DNA of 8,808 bases from Trueperaceae bacterium (GTDB lineage Bacteria > Deinococcota > Deinococci > Deinococcales > Trueperaceae): assembly GCA_007128755.1 (NCBI GenBank), contig SKWV01000015.1:1-8808 (forward strand), read 5' to 3'. Under the pieces are notes generated by a model. The model saw nothing but the letters and a program-made list of their open reading frames with translations, did not search any database and was not told the origin of the DNA. Position 1 is the first letter of the stretch, and each line of letters starts with the position of its first letter. The position numbers were made by a program, and so were the translations under genes. Below, piece after piece: positions 1 through 6,054 of the stretch.

Positions 1-443
1 ACGAGACCGTGCCTCTCGCTCCGCCGGGGGCCGCGCTCGTCCGGTTCATCCACGTGGCGCCCACCGTCCCCGACCTCGACATCGAGGGTCGGCACGACGA
101 CACCGACGATGCGCCCGAGGATGAGGACGATGGCGAGGATCAGGACGACGACGGGGCCGCCGATACCGATGCGGGCGTGACCGAGGCGACGCCCTTCGAG
201 GTGACCGGCCTCAGTTACCCGAACGCATCCGGCTACCACCTCGCGACGCTCCACCCGTACCTGCTCGAGTTCCGCGTCGCCGGCACCGCCTCGCTCGTGC
301 ACACCGTGAACGCGCTCGCGTTCGCGCCCGGAGCCACCTACACCGTGTTCGTCAGCGTAAACCCCGTCAGCAACCAGATATGGCTCGTGCCGGTCGTCGA
401 CGCGCTGGTGGCGCAGCACGTGCCGCGCGTGCAGGAGCCCTGA
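1..443 (+). CDS. DUF4397-like exported beta-sandwich protein, 5' end missing
   Basis: The frame is open from the first bases, so the true start lies outside the window; the GTG at 9 is probably internal. Just after it comes the block VRFIHVAPTVPDLDI (nt 39-83), which resembles the start of a DUF4397 repeat ('VRVVHASPDAPAVDV' type). The later part (LHPYLLEFRVAGT, then FAPGATYTVFV) fits the closing strands of that small beta-sandwich, usually found on secreted or anchored proteins. Any signal peptide would lie upstream and is not seen. Between the two halves sits a low-complexity acidic insert (nt 96-170) with 16 Asp/Glu in 25 residues, which is odd for this fold. The TGA stop at 441-443 shares its A with the ATG of the next gene, so the two are probably co-transcribed. 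The function of DUF4397 is unknown. The family call rests on a few motifs and is moderate. Confidence 0.68.
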   Translation, partial: ETVPLAPPGAALVRFIHVAPTVPDLDIEGRHDDTDDAPEDEDDGEDQDDDGAADTDAGVTEATPFEVTGLSYPNASGYHLATLHPYLLEFRVAGTASLVHTVNALAFAPGATYTVFVSVNPVSNQIWLVPVVDALVAQHVPRVQEP

Positions 444-1543
444 TGGTCCGGTCGTTCGGAGCCGTGTGGCTGAACCCGTACGTGCGGGTGCTCGTCGCCA
501 TCCTGGCCGCCATCGCGCTCTACTTCGTGCTGCTGGCGACGCAGTTCGTGTGGAGCACGGCGTTGATCGCGTTCCTCATCGGTTACATCCTCAGTCCGTT
601 GGTGACGCGCATCGAGCGAGGCGGCGTCCATCGCGGCATCGGCGTGGTGGCCGCCACCCTCGTGTTCGTCCTGCTGTTGGTGGGGGTGTGGGCGCTCGGC
701 ACCGCCATCGCCGCGCAGATCACCACGTTCGCCGAGGAGCTGCCGCGATTGGTGGAGACGCTCGAGGAGATCCCGTTCCTGCTCGCCCGGCTCGTGGACC
801 CGTCGTTCGGCGCCATCTTCCAACAGGTGTACATGACGAGCCAGGTGTTCGCGCAGGGGCTCGCGAACGAGGTCCTCCCATCGGTGGCCGGCGTCGGCGC
901 CGGCGGGCTCACCGGCATGATCACCACCATCACGAGCCTCGGCATGCAGATCACGATCATCTTGGTGCTCTCGCTCTACATCCTCTACCGCTACCCGGTC
1001 TATGCGGTCAGCCTGCTCCAGGCGGTCCCGAGCCGGCACCGCGAGTTCGTTCGTGAGCTCGCGCAGAAGGCCGACCGCTCGGTGGGGGGCTACATCCGCG
1101 GTCAACTGCTCATCTCTGCCGTCGTCGGCGTGCTCAGCGGGATCGGGCTGTCGCTGCTGGGCGTGCCGCTGGCGATCCCGCTGGCGGTGCTCGCGGGGGC
1201 GCTCAACGTGATCCCGTTCTTCGGGCCCATCGTCGTGTCGATCCCCACCGCCATGATGGCGCTCACGCTCGGCGTCGGCCAGGCCGTCGCGGCCGTCGCC
1301 GTGCTCTTCCTCGTGAACCAGATCGACGCCCACGTCCTGACGCCGTTGATCTACTCCCGGACGATCGAGCTCGATCCGGTGACGATCGTGCTCTCGATCC
1401 TGCTCGGCCTGGCCCTCTTCGGCCTCGTCGGTGCCCTCCTCGCGGTGCCGCTCGCCGCGTTCGTCAAGCTGCTCTACGTGGACTACTACCTCGCGAGCCG
1501 CTGGTACGGAAGGCGCGTGACCGGTCCGGAACCCGACGCCTGA
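443..1543 (+). CDS. AI-2E family (PF01594) transporter, copy A
   Basis: A 366-residue polytopic inner-membrane protein of the AI-2E/PerM/TqsA family, close to the usual 340-380 residues. Hydrophobic segments lie near 14-34, 36-56, 65-92, 156-183, 216-238, 241-273, 277-297 and 311-345. A long amphipathic region (95-150) follows the third helix, as is typical. Family landmarks are LNVIPFFGPIVVSIP (254-268), DAHVLTPLIYSRTIELDP (295-312) and the glycine/leucine-rich last helix before VKLLY. I chose ATG 443 because AGGAG at 433-437 is five bases upstream and the ATG overlaps the preceding TGA (TGATG), which implies translational coupling to the DUF4397 gene. The frame is open back to about 380, but those codons read as Arg/Ala-rich non-protein sequence. 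Members have been linked to autoinducer-2 export or to cation/proton antiport, so the substrate cannot be assigned. Confidence 0.92.
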   Translation: MVRSFGAVWLNPYVRVLVAILAAIALYFVLLATQFVWSTALIAFLIGYILSPLVTRIERGGVHRGIGVVAATLVFVLLLVGVWALGTAIAAQITTFAEELPRLVETLEEIPFLLARLVDPSFGAIFQQVYMTSQVFAQGLANEVLPSVAGVGAGGLTGMITTITSLGMQITIILVLSLYILYRYPVYAVSLLQAVPSRHREFVRELAQKADRSVGGYIRGQLLISAVVGVLSGIGLSLLGVPLAIPLAVLAGALNVIPFFGPIVVSIPTAMMALTLGVGQAVAAVAVLFLVNQIDAHVLTPLIYSRTIELDPVTIVLSILLGLALFGLVGALLAVPLAAFVKLLYVDYYLASRWYGRRVTGPEPDA

Positions 1544-1556
1544 GCGCGCTGCGGGC

Positions 1557-1593
1557 GGAACGGTCAGCGGGACTATGCTCTGACGACCGTTCC
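1557..1593. repeat. 9-bp perfect inverted repeat ahead of the nitronate monooxygenase gene
   Basis: GGAACGGTC (1557-1565) and GACCGTTCC (1585-1593) are exact reverse complements separated by 19 bases. The right arm ends five bases before the predicted -10 (1599-1604), so a protein bound here would cover the -35 region. It could instead act as a terminator hairpin for the AI-2E copy A gene ending at 1543. No T-tract follows and the loop is long, so an operator seems somewhat more likely. A related string, GGACGTTCC, occurs at 1627-1635. Confidence 0.4.
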
Positions 1594-1598
1594 TGGGC

Positions 1599-1604
1599 TA
1601 GACT
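1599..1604 (+). promoter_or_regulatory. -10 element TAGACT, leaderless promoter
   Basis: TAGACT fits the TANNNT -10 pattern. Six bases (GGCGAA) separate it from ATG 1611, so transcription would start at or beside that A and give a leaderless mRNA. No good -35 lies at 17 bases; CTGACG at 1580-1585 is only 13 bases away. No SD motif precedes 1611 or 1640. Confidence 0.5.
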
Positions 1605-1610
1605 GGCGAA

Positions 1611-1643
1611 ATGGCAGTAGTAACCGGGACGTTCCGGTCATGA
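1611..1643 (+). CDS. Possible 10-residue upstream ORF coupled to the next gene
   Basis: ATG 1611 opens a 10-codon frame, MAVVTGTFRS, ending at TGA 1641-1643. The stop overlaps ATG 1640 of the nitronate monooxygenase gene in the classic ATGA arrangement. The ATG sits exactly where a transcript from the TAGACT -10 would begin. A leaderless ribosome could translate this peptide and then re-initiate at 1640, which lacks a convincing SD. The peptide shows no repeated amino acid that would suggest attenuation. Coding capacity this small cannot be proven from sequence, so it may be only a 5' leader. Confidence 0.35.
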   Translation: MAVVTGTFRS

Positions 1644-3115
1644 CCTCGACCCCCCGACTCGCAGAAGTCATCCAAGGCGGCATGGGTGTCGCCGTGTCCA
1701 ATTGGCGCCTCGCTCGAGCGGTCGCGTCACGCGGCCAAGTCGGCGTCATCTCGGGTACCGGTATCGACAGCGTGCTCGTCAGGCGCCTCCAGGACGGCGA
1801 TCCCGAGGGAGTCGTCCGGCGGGCGATGACCGCGTTCCCGTTCCCCGACATCGTGAAGGAAGCGTTGCGGCGCTACTTCCTCGCCGACGGGCGGCAGCCG
1901 GGCGCTCCCTACAAGCGCATCCCGATGCCCAGCGCGACCGGCAATCGCGTCCAGCAGGGGCTGACGATGCTCGGCTCCTTCGTCGAAGTCTTCCTCGCCA
2001 AAGAGGGCCACAGCGGCCAAGTGGGCGTCAACCTGCTCACCAAGGTCCAGTTGCCCAACTTAGCGGCGCTCTACGGCTCGATGCTCGCCGGCGTCGATTA
2101 CGTCCTGATGGGCGCCGGCATCCCGCGCGAGGTTCCCGGCGCGCTCGACCGGCTCGCGCAGCACCAGGCAGCGTCCTTCCGGCTCGACATCACCGAGATC
2201 CCGGGCGTGTCGCGCCCCGACGGCGAGGCGCCGCCGACGATGGATCTCGATCCCGCCGACTTCGGCGCCGACGGGCAGCCCCCGCTGCACCGTCCCGCGT
2301 TCCTGCCGATCGTGGCGTCGCATTCACTCGCCAGCATGCTGCAGAAGCGGGCCAACGGCTCGATCGAAGGCTTCGTGGTCGAGGGACCGACCGCCGGTGG
2401 GCACAACGCGCCGCCCCGCGGGGCGAAGGTGTTCGACGAGACCGGTCAGCCTGTCTACGGCGAGCGCGACGTGGTCGATCTCGACAAGATGGCGGAGCTC
2501 GGTCTCCCCTTCTGGCTCGCCGGTGCCTACGGATCGCCGGAGGCGCTCCAGGAGGCGAAGGCGCATGGAGCCGCCGGCGTCCAGGTCGGGACGCTGTTCG
2601 CGTACTGCGAGGAGTCGGGGCTCGAGCCGTCCATCAAGGACAAGGTGCTCGAGCAGGTCATCGCCGGCCGCACGTCGGTGCGCACCGACCCGCGGGCCTC
2701 CCCCACCGGCTTCCCGTTCAAGGTCGTGTCGCTGCCGGGCAGCACCTCGGAAGACGATGTCTACCAGGCGCGCAGGCGCGTCTGCGACCTCGGCTACCTG
2801 CGCGAGGTCTACCGCAAGGACGACGGCGGGTACGGCTACCGCTGCGCCTCCGAGCCCGTCGCCGACTACGTCGCCAAGGGCGGCGAGGCAGCGGAGACCG
2901 CCGGCCGCAAGTGCCTCTGCAACGCCCTGATGGTCAACATCGGCCTCGGCCAGATCCAGAAGGACGGCTCCCACGAGGCGCCGCTCCTCACGAGCGGTGA
3001 CGATCTCCCCGCGATCGCCAAGCTCATCCGGCCCGGCCGCTCCTGGTACAGCGCCGGCGACGTCCTCGATTACCTGCTCGGCACCAGCAGCTCCCAAGGC
3101 GCCTCGACCGCCTGA
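1640..3115 (+). CDS. Nitronate monooxygenase / 2-nitropropane dioxygenase-like flavoprotein, long form
   Basis: A 491-residue cytoplasmic TIM-barrel flavoprotein. FMN-site and family motifs: VIQGGMGVAVSNWRLA (10-25), VGVISGTGID (34-43), VGVNLL (128-133), DYVLMGAGIPREVPG (153-167), EGPTAGGHNAPP (248-259, with His255 in the catalytic-His position of GGH) and a phosphate-binding end, FWLAGAYGSPEAL...GVQVGTLF (291-320). Family members oxidise nitronates using FMN and O2, but many relatives have other or unknown substrates. Usual enzymes have about 320-380 residues. This one has extra sequence at about 60-125 and a 120-residue C-terminal extension with Cys382, Cys402, Cys425 and Cys427 (KCLCNAL). 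ATG 1640 leaves nine residues before IQGGMG, normal for the family, so the N-terminus looks complete. It is preceded by a leaderless promoter and a short coupled ORF. Family is firm; the specific reaction is not. Confidence 0.85.
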   Translation: MTSTPRLAEVIQGGMGVAVSNWRLARAVASRGQVGVISGTGIDSVLVRRLQDGDPEGVVRRAMTAFPFPDIVKEALRRYFLADGRQPGAPYKRIPMPSATGNRVQQGLTMLGSFVEVFLAKEGHSGQVGVNLLTKVQLPNLAALYGSMLAGVDYVLMGAGIPREVPGALDRLAQHQAASFRLDITEIPGVSRPDGEAPPTMDLDPADFGADGQPPLHRPAFLPIVASHSLASMLQKRANGSIEGFVVEGPTAGGHNAPPRGAKVFDETGQPVYGERDVVDLDKMAELGLPFWLAGAYGSPEALQEAKAHGAAGVQVGTLFAYCEESGLEPSIKDKVLEQVIAGRTSVRTDPRASPTGFPFKVVSLPGSTSEDDVYQARRRVCDLGYLREVYRKDDGGYGYRCASEPVADYVAKGGEAAETAGRKCLCNALMVNIGLGQIQKDGSHEAPLLTSGDDLPAIAKLIRPGRSWYSAGDVLDYLLGTSSSQGASTA

Positions 3116-3140
3116 ACGACCGGCACGACCGCGTCCCCGA

Positions 3141-3155
3141 CCGACGTGACGTCGG
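3141..3155. repeat. Short hairpin CCGACG-TGA-CGTCGG
   Basis: A perfect 6-bp stem with a 3-base loop, 25 bases after the nitronate monooxygenase stop. No T-run follows, so it is at best a weak terminator or mRNA 3'-end stabiliser. It could equally be a small palindromic binding site. Confidence 0.25.
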
Positions 3156-3180
3156 CATGGGTCTCGGAGCAGCACCGCGC

Positions 3181-3186
3181 TAGCAT
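3181..3186 (+). promoter_or_regulatory. Candidate -10 element TAGCAT for AI-2E copy B
   Basis: TAGCAT fits TANNNT and lies 48 bases before the proposed start at 3235. It would give an mRNA with a leader of about 40 bases that contains the AGGAG at 3224-3228. No clear -35 is seen. TANNNT hexamers are fairly common by chance, so support is modest. Confidence 0.28.
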
Positions 3187-3223
3187 GGCCGGTGCCGCCC
3201 CGAGGCCCGCCGCCTTTCGTGCC

Positions 3224-3228
3224 AGGAG
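3224..3228 (+). promoter_or_regulatory. Ribosome binding site AGGAG deciding the start at ATC 3235
   Basis: AGGAG is six bases ahead of ATC 3235. No ATG, GTG or TTG occurs in this reading frame between the stop at 3181-3183 and TTG 3328, which lies inside the first membrane helix. The SD position therefore argues for non-canonical ATC initiation. Confidence 0.5.
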
Positions 3229-3234
3229 ACGCCC

Positions 3235-4311
3235 ATCACCACCGATACCGACCGCACCCCGAGTCGCTCGTTCGTCACCCGGACGCTGACGGTCCTCGGA
3301 CTGGCGTCGCTCGTCCTCGCGATCTGGTTGCTCCTGTGGAACGCTCTGGAGATCTTCCTCCTCGCGTTCATCGGGCTCCTGCTGTCCGTCGCGCTCGCCA
3401 CGCCGGCGGCGGCCATCGCCTCCAAGACGCGCATGCCGCACTGGCTCGCGCTGGGCCTCGTCGCGCTCGCGCTCGTGGCGGCCATCCTCGCCGGCATCTG
3501 GTTCGCCGGCGAGGCTCTCGTCGCTCAGCTGGTGGGGCTGCTCCAGGCCCTGCCGCAGATCCTGGAGCGCACGCAGAACTTCCTGCAGAACATCCCCGGG
3601 GGCACGTGGTTGATGGACCAGGTCCTGGAAACGGATCCGACGGAGGTCGCCGACATCGGCATGGTGACGCAGGTGGCCGAGGCGCTGGGCGGCATGATCG
3701 AGATCCTGATCCGGATCGTGTTCGTCGTCTTCCTCGCCCTCTTCCTCGCCGCCGCTCCGGCGCGCTACCGCGCCGGCATCGTGAGCCTCTTCCCGCCGAG
3801 CGCGCACGCGCGCGCTCGCGAGGTCTTCGCGGCGCTGACCGTCACGATCCAGGGCTGGATCCTCGGTCAGTTGGCTTCCATGTTGCTGGTCGGCATCCTC
3901 GCCACGACGGGGCTGCTGATCATCGGCGTGCAGTACGCGCTCATCCTGGGTCTGATCGCCGGCCTGGCCGAGTTGATCCCCATCTTCGGTCCGGTATTCG
4001 CCTACTTCCCGGCCGTGCTCGTGGCGCTCGCGGAGGGCCCCCAGCAGGCGCTCTGGGTCACCGGGCTCTACCTGGTGATCCAGCAACTCGAAGGCAACGC
4101 CATCCAGCCGATGGTGCAGCGCTTCGCCGTCGACCTTCCTCAGGCGCTGACGGTCGTCGCCGTGCTCGGTGGCGGGGTGCTGTTCGGGCCGCTCGGTCTC
4201 TTCATCGGGACGCCGTTGGTGGCGATCGTCCTCGTGTTGATCAAGATGCTCTACGTGCACGACGTGCACGGCCAGCACGTCGAGCTGCCGGGAGGAGGAT
4301 CCGAGGGGTGA
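3235..4311 (+). CDS. AI-2E family (PF01594) transporter, copy B, probable ATC start
   Basis: A 358-residue inner-membrane protein if read from ATC 3235. Hydrophobic helices lie near 17-38, 38-60, 69-92, 155-175, 203-233, 233-267, 270-284 and 303-340. Family landmarks are ELIPIFGPVFAYFPA (246-260) and QQLEGNAIQPMVQRFAVDLP (283-302). From ATC 3235 the protein gains a polar N-terminus (TTDTDRTPSRSFVTRTLTV) and a complete first helix. Starting at TTG 3328 would cut into that helix. Other in-frame options are CTG 3286 and 3301, neither with an SD. A sequencing error turning ATG or GTG into ATC cannot be excluded. This copy differs clearly from copy A in its conserved blocks, so it is an old paralogue and not a fresh duplicate. 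Transport substrate unknown. An 18-bp hairpin follows the TGA by only a few bases. Confidence 0.9.
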   Translation: MTTDTDRTPSRSFVTRTLTVLGLASLVLAIWLLLWNALEIFLLAFIGLLLSVALATPAAAIASKTRMPHWLALGLVALALVAAILAGIWFAGEALVAQLVGLLQALPQILERTQNFLQNIPGGTWLMDQVLETDPTEVADIGMVTQVAEALGGMIEILIRIVFVVFLALFLAAAPARYRAGIVSLFPPSAHARAREVFAALTVTIQGWILGQLASMLLVGILATTGLLIIGVQYALILGLIAGLAELIPIFGPVFAYFPAVLVALAEGPQQALWVTGLYLVIQQLEGNAIQPMVQRFAVDLPQALTVVAVLGGGVLFGPLGLFIGTPLVAIVLVLIKMLYVHDVHGQHVELPGGGSEG

Positions 4312-4315
4312 TCGA

Positions 4316-4357
4316 CGCGCCCGCGGCGGCTCGGTTCAGCGAGTCGCCGCGGGCGCG
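4316..4357. terminator. Bidirectional terminator-like hairpin
   Basis: Bases 4316-4333 pair with 4340-4357 over 18 positions (17 Watson-Crick plus one G-T at 4329/4344), with a 6-base loop, GTTCAG. The stem is almost all G/C. It lies between two converging genes: AI-2E copy B ends at 4311 and the minus-strand SRPBCC gene ends at 4394. No T-tract flanks it on either strand, so termination would rely on hairpin strength alone, as is often proposed for GC-rich genomes. Confidence 0.65.
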
Positions 4358-4393
4358 CGCTCGTGATCAGCGATCGTCGCCCAGAGCTCGTGC

Positions 4394-4846
4394 TCAGTGC
4401 TCGATCTTGCCGCGCCAGGCACCCGTCGCCTCGCCGCGGGACTCGATGAACTCCTTGAAGCGCTCGAGATCGCCCTTCATCCGGCGCTCGACGACGCCGA
4501 GCGCGGCGCCGGCGTGCTCCACGACCGTCTCCGGCTCGTACTCGACCTGGAGCATCACGCGCGTGGTGGTGTCGTCGATGTGGTGGAACGTCACGACGCC
4601 CGCGTTCTTGGCGCCGGTGCGGCTCGTCCAGGCGATGCGCTGATCAGGGATCTGCTCCGTGATCTCGGCCTCCCACTCCTCGGTGCGGCCGCCGATCTCG
4701 GCGCGCCACTCGAGCTTCGTGTCGTTGACCTGTCGAACCTCCTCGACGCCCTCCATGAACTGCGGGAACGTCTCGAACTGGGTCCATTGGTCGTACGCCG
4801 TGCGCACCGGGACGTTCACGTCGATCGAGCCTTCGAACTTCGCCAT
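4394..4846 (-). CDS. SRPBCC-fold protein (polyketide cyclase/dehydrase-like)
   Basis: A 150-residue soluble protein of the START/SRPBCC helix-grip fold, a deep hydrophobic-ligand pocket. Visible landmarks: FEGSIDVNVPVRTAYDQWTQ (4-23, first strand and helix), FETFPQFMEGVEEV (24-37), EWEAEITEQIPDQRIAW (57-73), the YEP turn (103-105) and the long C-terminal helix GVVERRMKGDLERFKEFIES (117-136), ending in TGAWRG (141-146). That tail is typical of the stand-alone 'cyclase/dehydrase' group in Actinobacteria and Deinococcota. ATG 4846 is chosen because GGAGGT (4853-4858) sits six bases upstream. The frame runs further to 4942, but that part is intergenic-like. The ligand and role are unknown; members are often small stress- or lipid-associated proteins. 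Confidence 0.9.
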   Translation of the reverse strand: MAKFEGSIDVNVPVRTAYDQWTQFETFPQFMEGVEEVRQVNDTKLEWRAEIGGRTEEWEAEITEQIPDQRIAWTSRTGAKNAGVVTFHHIDDTTTRVMLQVEYEPETVVEHAGAALGVVERRMKGDLERFKEFIESRGEATGAWRGKIEH

Positions 4847-4865
4847 GGCGATACCTCCGTAGTGC

Positions 4866-4871
4866 ACGCTA
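4866..4871 (-). promoter_or_regulatory. Candidate -10 element TAGCGT for the SRPBCC gene
   Basis: Read on the minus strand, TAGCGT lies 19 bases upstream of ATG 4846. It would place the transcript start just before the GGAGGT ribosome site, giving a very short leader. No convincing -35 was found. Confidence 0.35.
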
Positions 4872-4921
4872 ATGCGCAGCACCGAGCGCGTGCCCGCAGG
4901 TGTCACGCACGAGCCTCCGCG

Positions 4922-4940
4922 GCCGACCGTGGAGGTCGGC
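4922..4940. repeat. Inverted repeat in the divergent intergenic region
   Basis: GCCGACC (4922-4928) and GGTCGGC (4934-4940) form a 7-bp stem with a 5-base loop, GTGGA. It lies between the divergent SRPBCC and metallophosphoesterase genes and could serve as an operator for either. GC-rich DNA makes such repeats common, so this is weak. Confidence 0.25.
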
Positions 4941-4986
4941 ACGGGGCGCTCGTCTGGTGGGCTTCATCGTCCACACACGCGAGGGG

Positions 4987-4992
4987 TATCGT
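4987..4992 (+). promoter_or_regulatory. -10 element TATCGT, leaderless promoter of the phosphoesterase operon
   Basis: TATCGT fits TANNNT and is followed by six bases (GTCGAC) and then GTG 4999, the same spacing as at 1599-1611. No SD precedes 4999, and the signal peptide begins exactly there. Both facts support leaderless initiation. The -35 region is not recognisable. Confidence 0.5.
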
Positions 4993-4998
4993 GTCGAC

Positions 4999-6006
4999 GT
5001 GCCGCACCTGCTCCGCATCCTGCTCAGCGCGCTCCTGCTCCTGGCACCGTCCACCCTCGCACGATCACCGATGCCCACCGACCCACCACGGGGCGACGTG
5101 CGCATCGTGGTGTTCGGGGACTTCAACGGTCCGTACGGCGCCGTGACCTATCCCGACGCGGTCCGTCGCGTGGTGCACGCCATCGGCGACGTCTGGCGCC
5201 CCGACCTGGTGCTGCTGCCGGGGGACCTGGTCGCCGGCCAGAGCCGTGCGCTGCCCGACGAGCGCTTCACGCAGATGTGGAGCGCCTTCGACGAGGTGGC
5301 GGCGGCGCCGCTCCGCGCCGCAGGCGTCCCCTACGCGGCGACGATGGGCAACCACGACGCGTCGAGCCTCCTCGATCCCGGCGGCGCGTTCGCCTTCGAG
5401 CGCGAGCGTGTCGCGGCGGCCGCGTACTGGTCGCAGCCCATGTACGAGACGAACCTCGCCTACGTCGACCGCCACGACTACCCCTTCACGTACGCCTTCC
5501 GCCACGGAGAGGTGTTCGTCGCCGTCATCGACGCGTCGAGCGCACGGGTGGACGACGATCAGCGCGCATGGCTCCGCAGCGTGCTCGCGCGGCCCGAGGC
5601 GACCTCGGCCGCCCTCCGCCTCGTGATGGGCCACCTCCCGCTCGTGGGCGTGTCGACGAAGACCGGACCCGGAGAGGTCGTCACGGACGGACCGGAGGTC
5701 GCCCGCCTCCTGCAGGATCACGGCGTCGACACCTACGTCAGCGGTCATCACGCGGCCTACTACGCCGGCCGCTGGGGCGGAATCGAGCTCCTGTTCGCGG
5801 GCGGGATCGGCGCGCGGCCCATCCTCGGCTCGTCCGCGCCGCCGCGCTCCGCCGTCACGATCACCGACGTGTGGCTCGCGCCGCTGCGCGTGCGCCACAC
5901 GACCTTCGACCCCGCCGACTGGCAGGTCATCGCCGGCACCTCGCTCCCGGAGCGCATCGAGCACCCAGGCGGCGCGGTGCTGCGCTCGCCCCGCGCGCTC
6001 CCGTGA
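4999..6006 (+). CDS. Exported calcineurin-like metallophosphoesterase
   Basis: 335 residues from GTG 4999. The N-terminus is a clean signal peptide: MPHLLR, then a hydrophobic core to about residue 20, likely cut after TLA (19-21), with no lipobox Cys. Metallophosphatase motifs follow in order: VFGDFNG (38-44), PGDLV (74-78), GNHD (117-120), MGHLPL (210-215) and SGHHAAYYAG (248-257). This fold uses two metal ions to hydrolyse phosphomonoesters or diesters; here it would act outside the membrane. Two ligand positions differ from the textbook pattern: motif I is DxN, not DxH, and the last motif reads GHHA, where GHxH expects His at residue 252. GTG 4999 is chosen because it starts the signal peptide and follows a leaderless -10. 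The next gene begins 48 bases downstream on the same strand, so the two probably form an operon. The substrate is unknown. Confidence 0.86.
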   Translation: MPHLLRILLSALLLLAPSTLARSPMPTDPPRGDVRIVVFGDFNGPYGAVTYPDAVRRVVHAIGDVWRPDLVLLPGDLVAGQSRALPDERFTQMWSAFDEVAAAPLRAAGVPYAATMGNHDASSLLDPGGAFAFERERVAAAAYWSQPMYETNLAYVDRHDYPFTYAFRHGEVFVAVIDASSARVDDDQRAWLRSVLARPEATSAALRLVMGHLPLVGVSTKTGPGEVVTDGPEVARLLQDHGVDTYVSGHHAAYYAGRWGGIELLFAGGIGARPILGSSAPPRSAVTITDVWLAPLRVRHTTFDPADWQVIAGTSLPERIEHPGGAVLRSPRALP

Positions 6007-6054
6007 CGGCGTGACGACCCTCGTGCGCACGCGCCGCGGTCCTGGGGAGGTGGC

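Noticed and set aside
90..176. Minus-strand reading of the acidic insert gives a Val/Ile/Leu-rich, membrane-helix-like stretch.
   Set aside because: GAC, GAT and GAG codons always read as Val, Ile and Leu on the opposite strand. No start, SD or wider membrane protein surrounds it.
472..503. Possible PilZ-like RxxxR motif in the glycosyltransferase linker (coordinates are residues).
   Set aside because: The RRRPASPSAD stretch lacks the following (D/N)xSxxG and the segment is too short for a PilZ barrel.
338..1333. 331-codon open frame on the minus strand across the first AI-2E gene.
   Set aside because: It is rich in Arg, His, Asp and Glu with no fold-like pattern, a typical antisense shadow in GC-rich DNA. 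The plus strand encodes a clear membrane family.
3185..3289. Short plus-strand ORF starting at ATG 3185 before the second AI-2E gene.
   Set aside because: It encodes a Pro/Arg/Ala-rich peptide, is out of frame with the transporter, and has no SD. It is probably chance.
3070..4278. 402-codon minus-strand frame opposite the second AI-2E gene.
   Set aside because: Composition is dominated by charged residues and has no motifs. The plus-strand protein is a recognised family with proper helices.
4847..4942. N-terminal extension of the SRPBCC gene up to 4942.
   Set aside because: The strong GGAGGT and the natural domain start at ATG 4846 make the upstream codons non-coding. They overlap the divergent promoter region.
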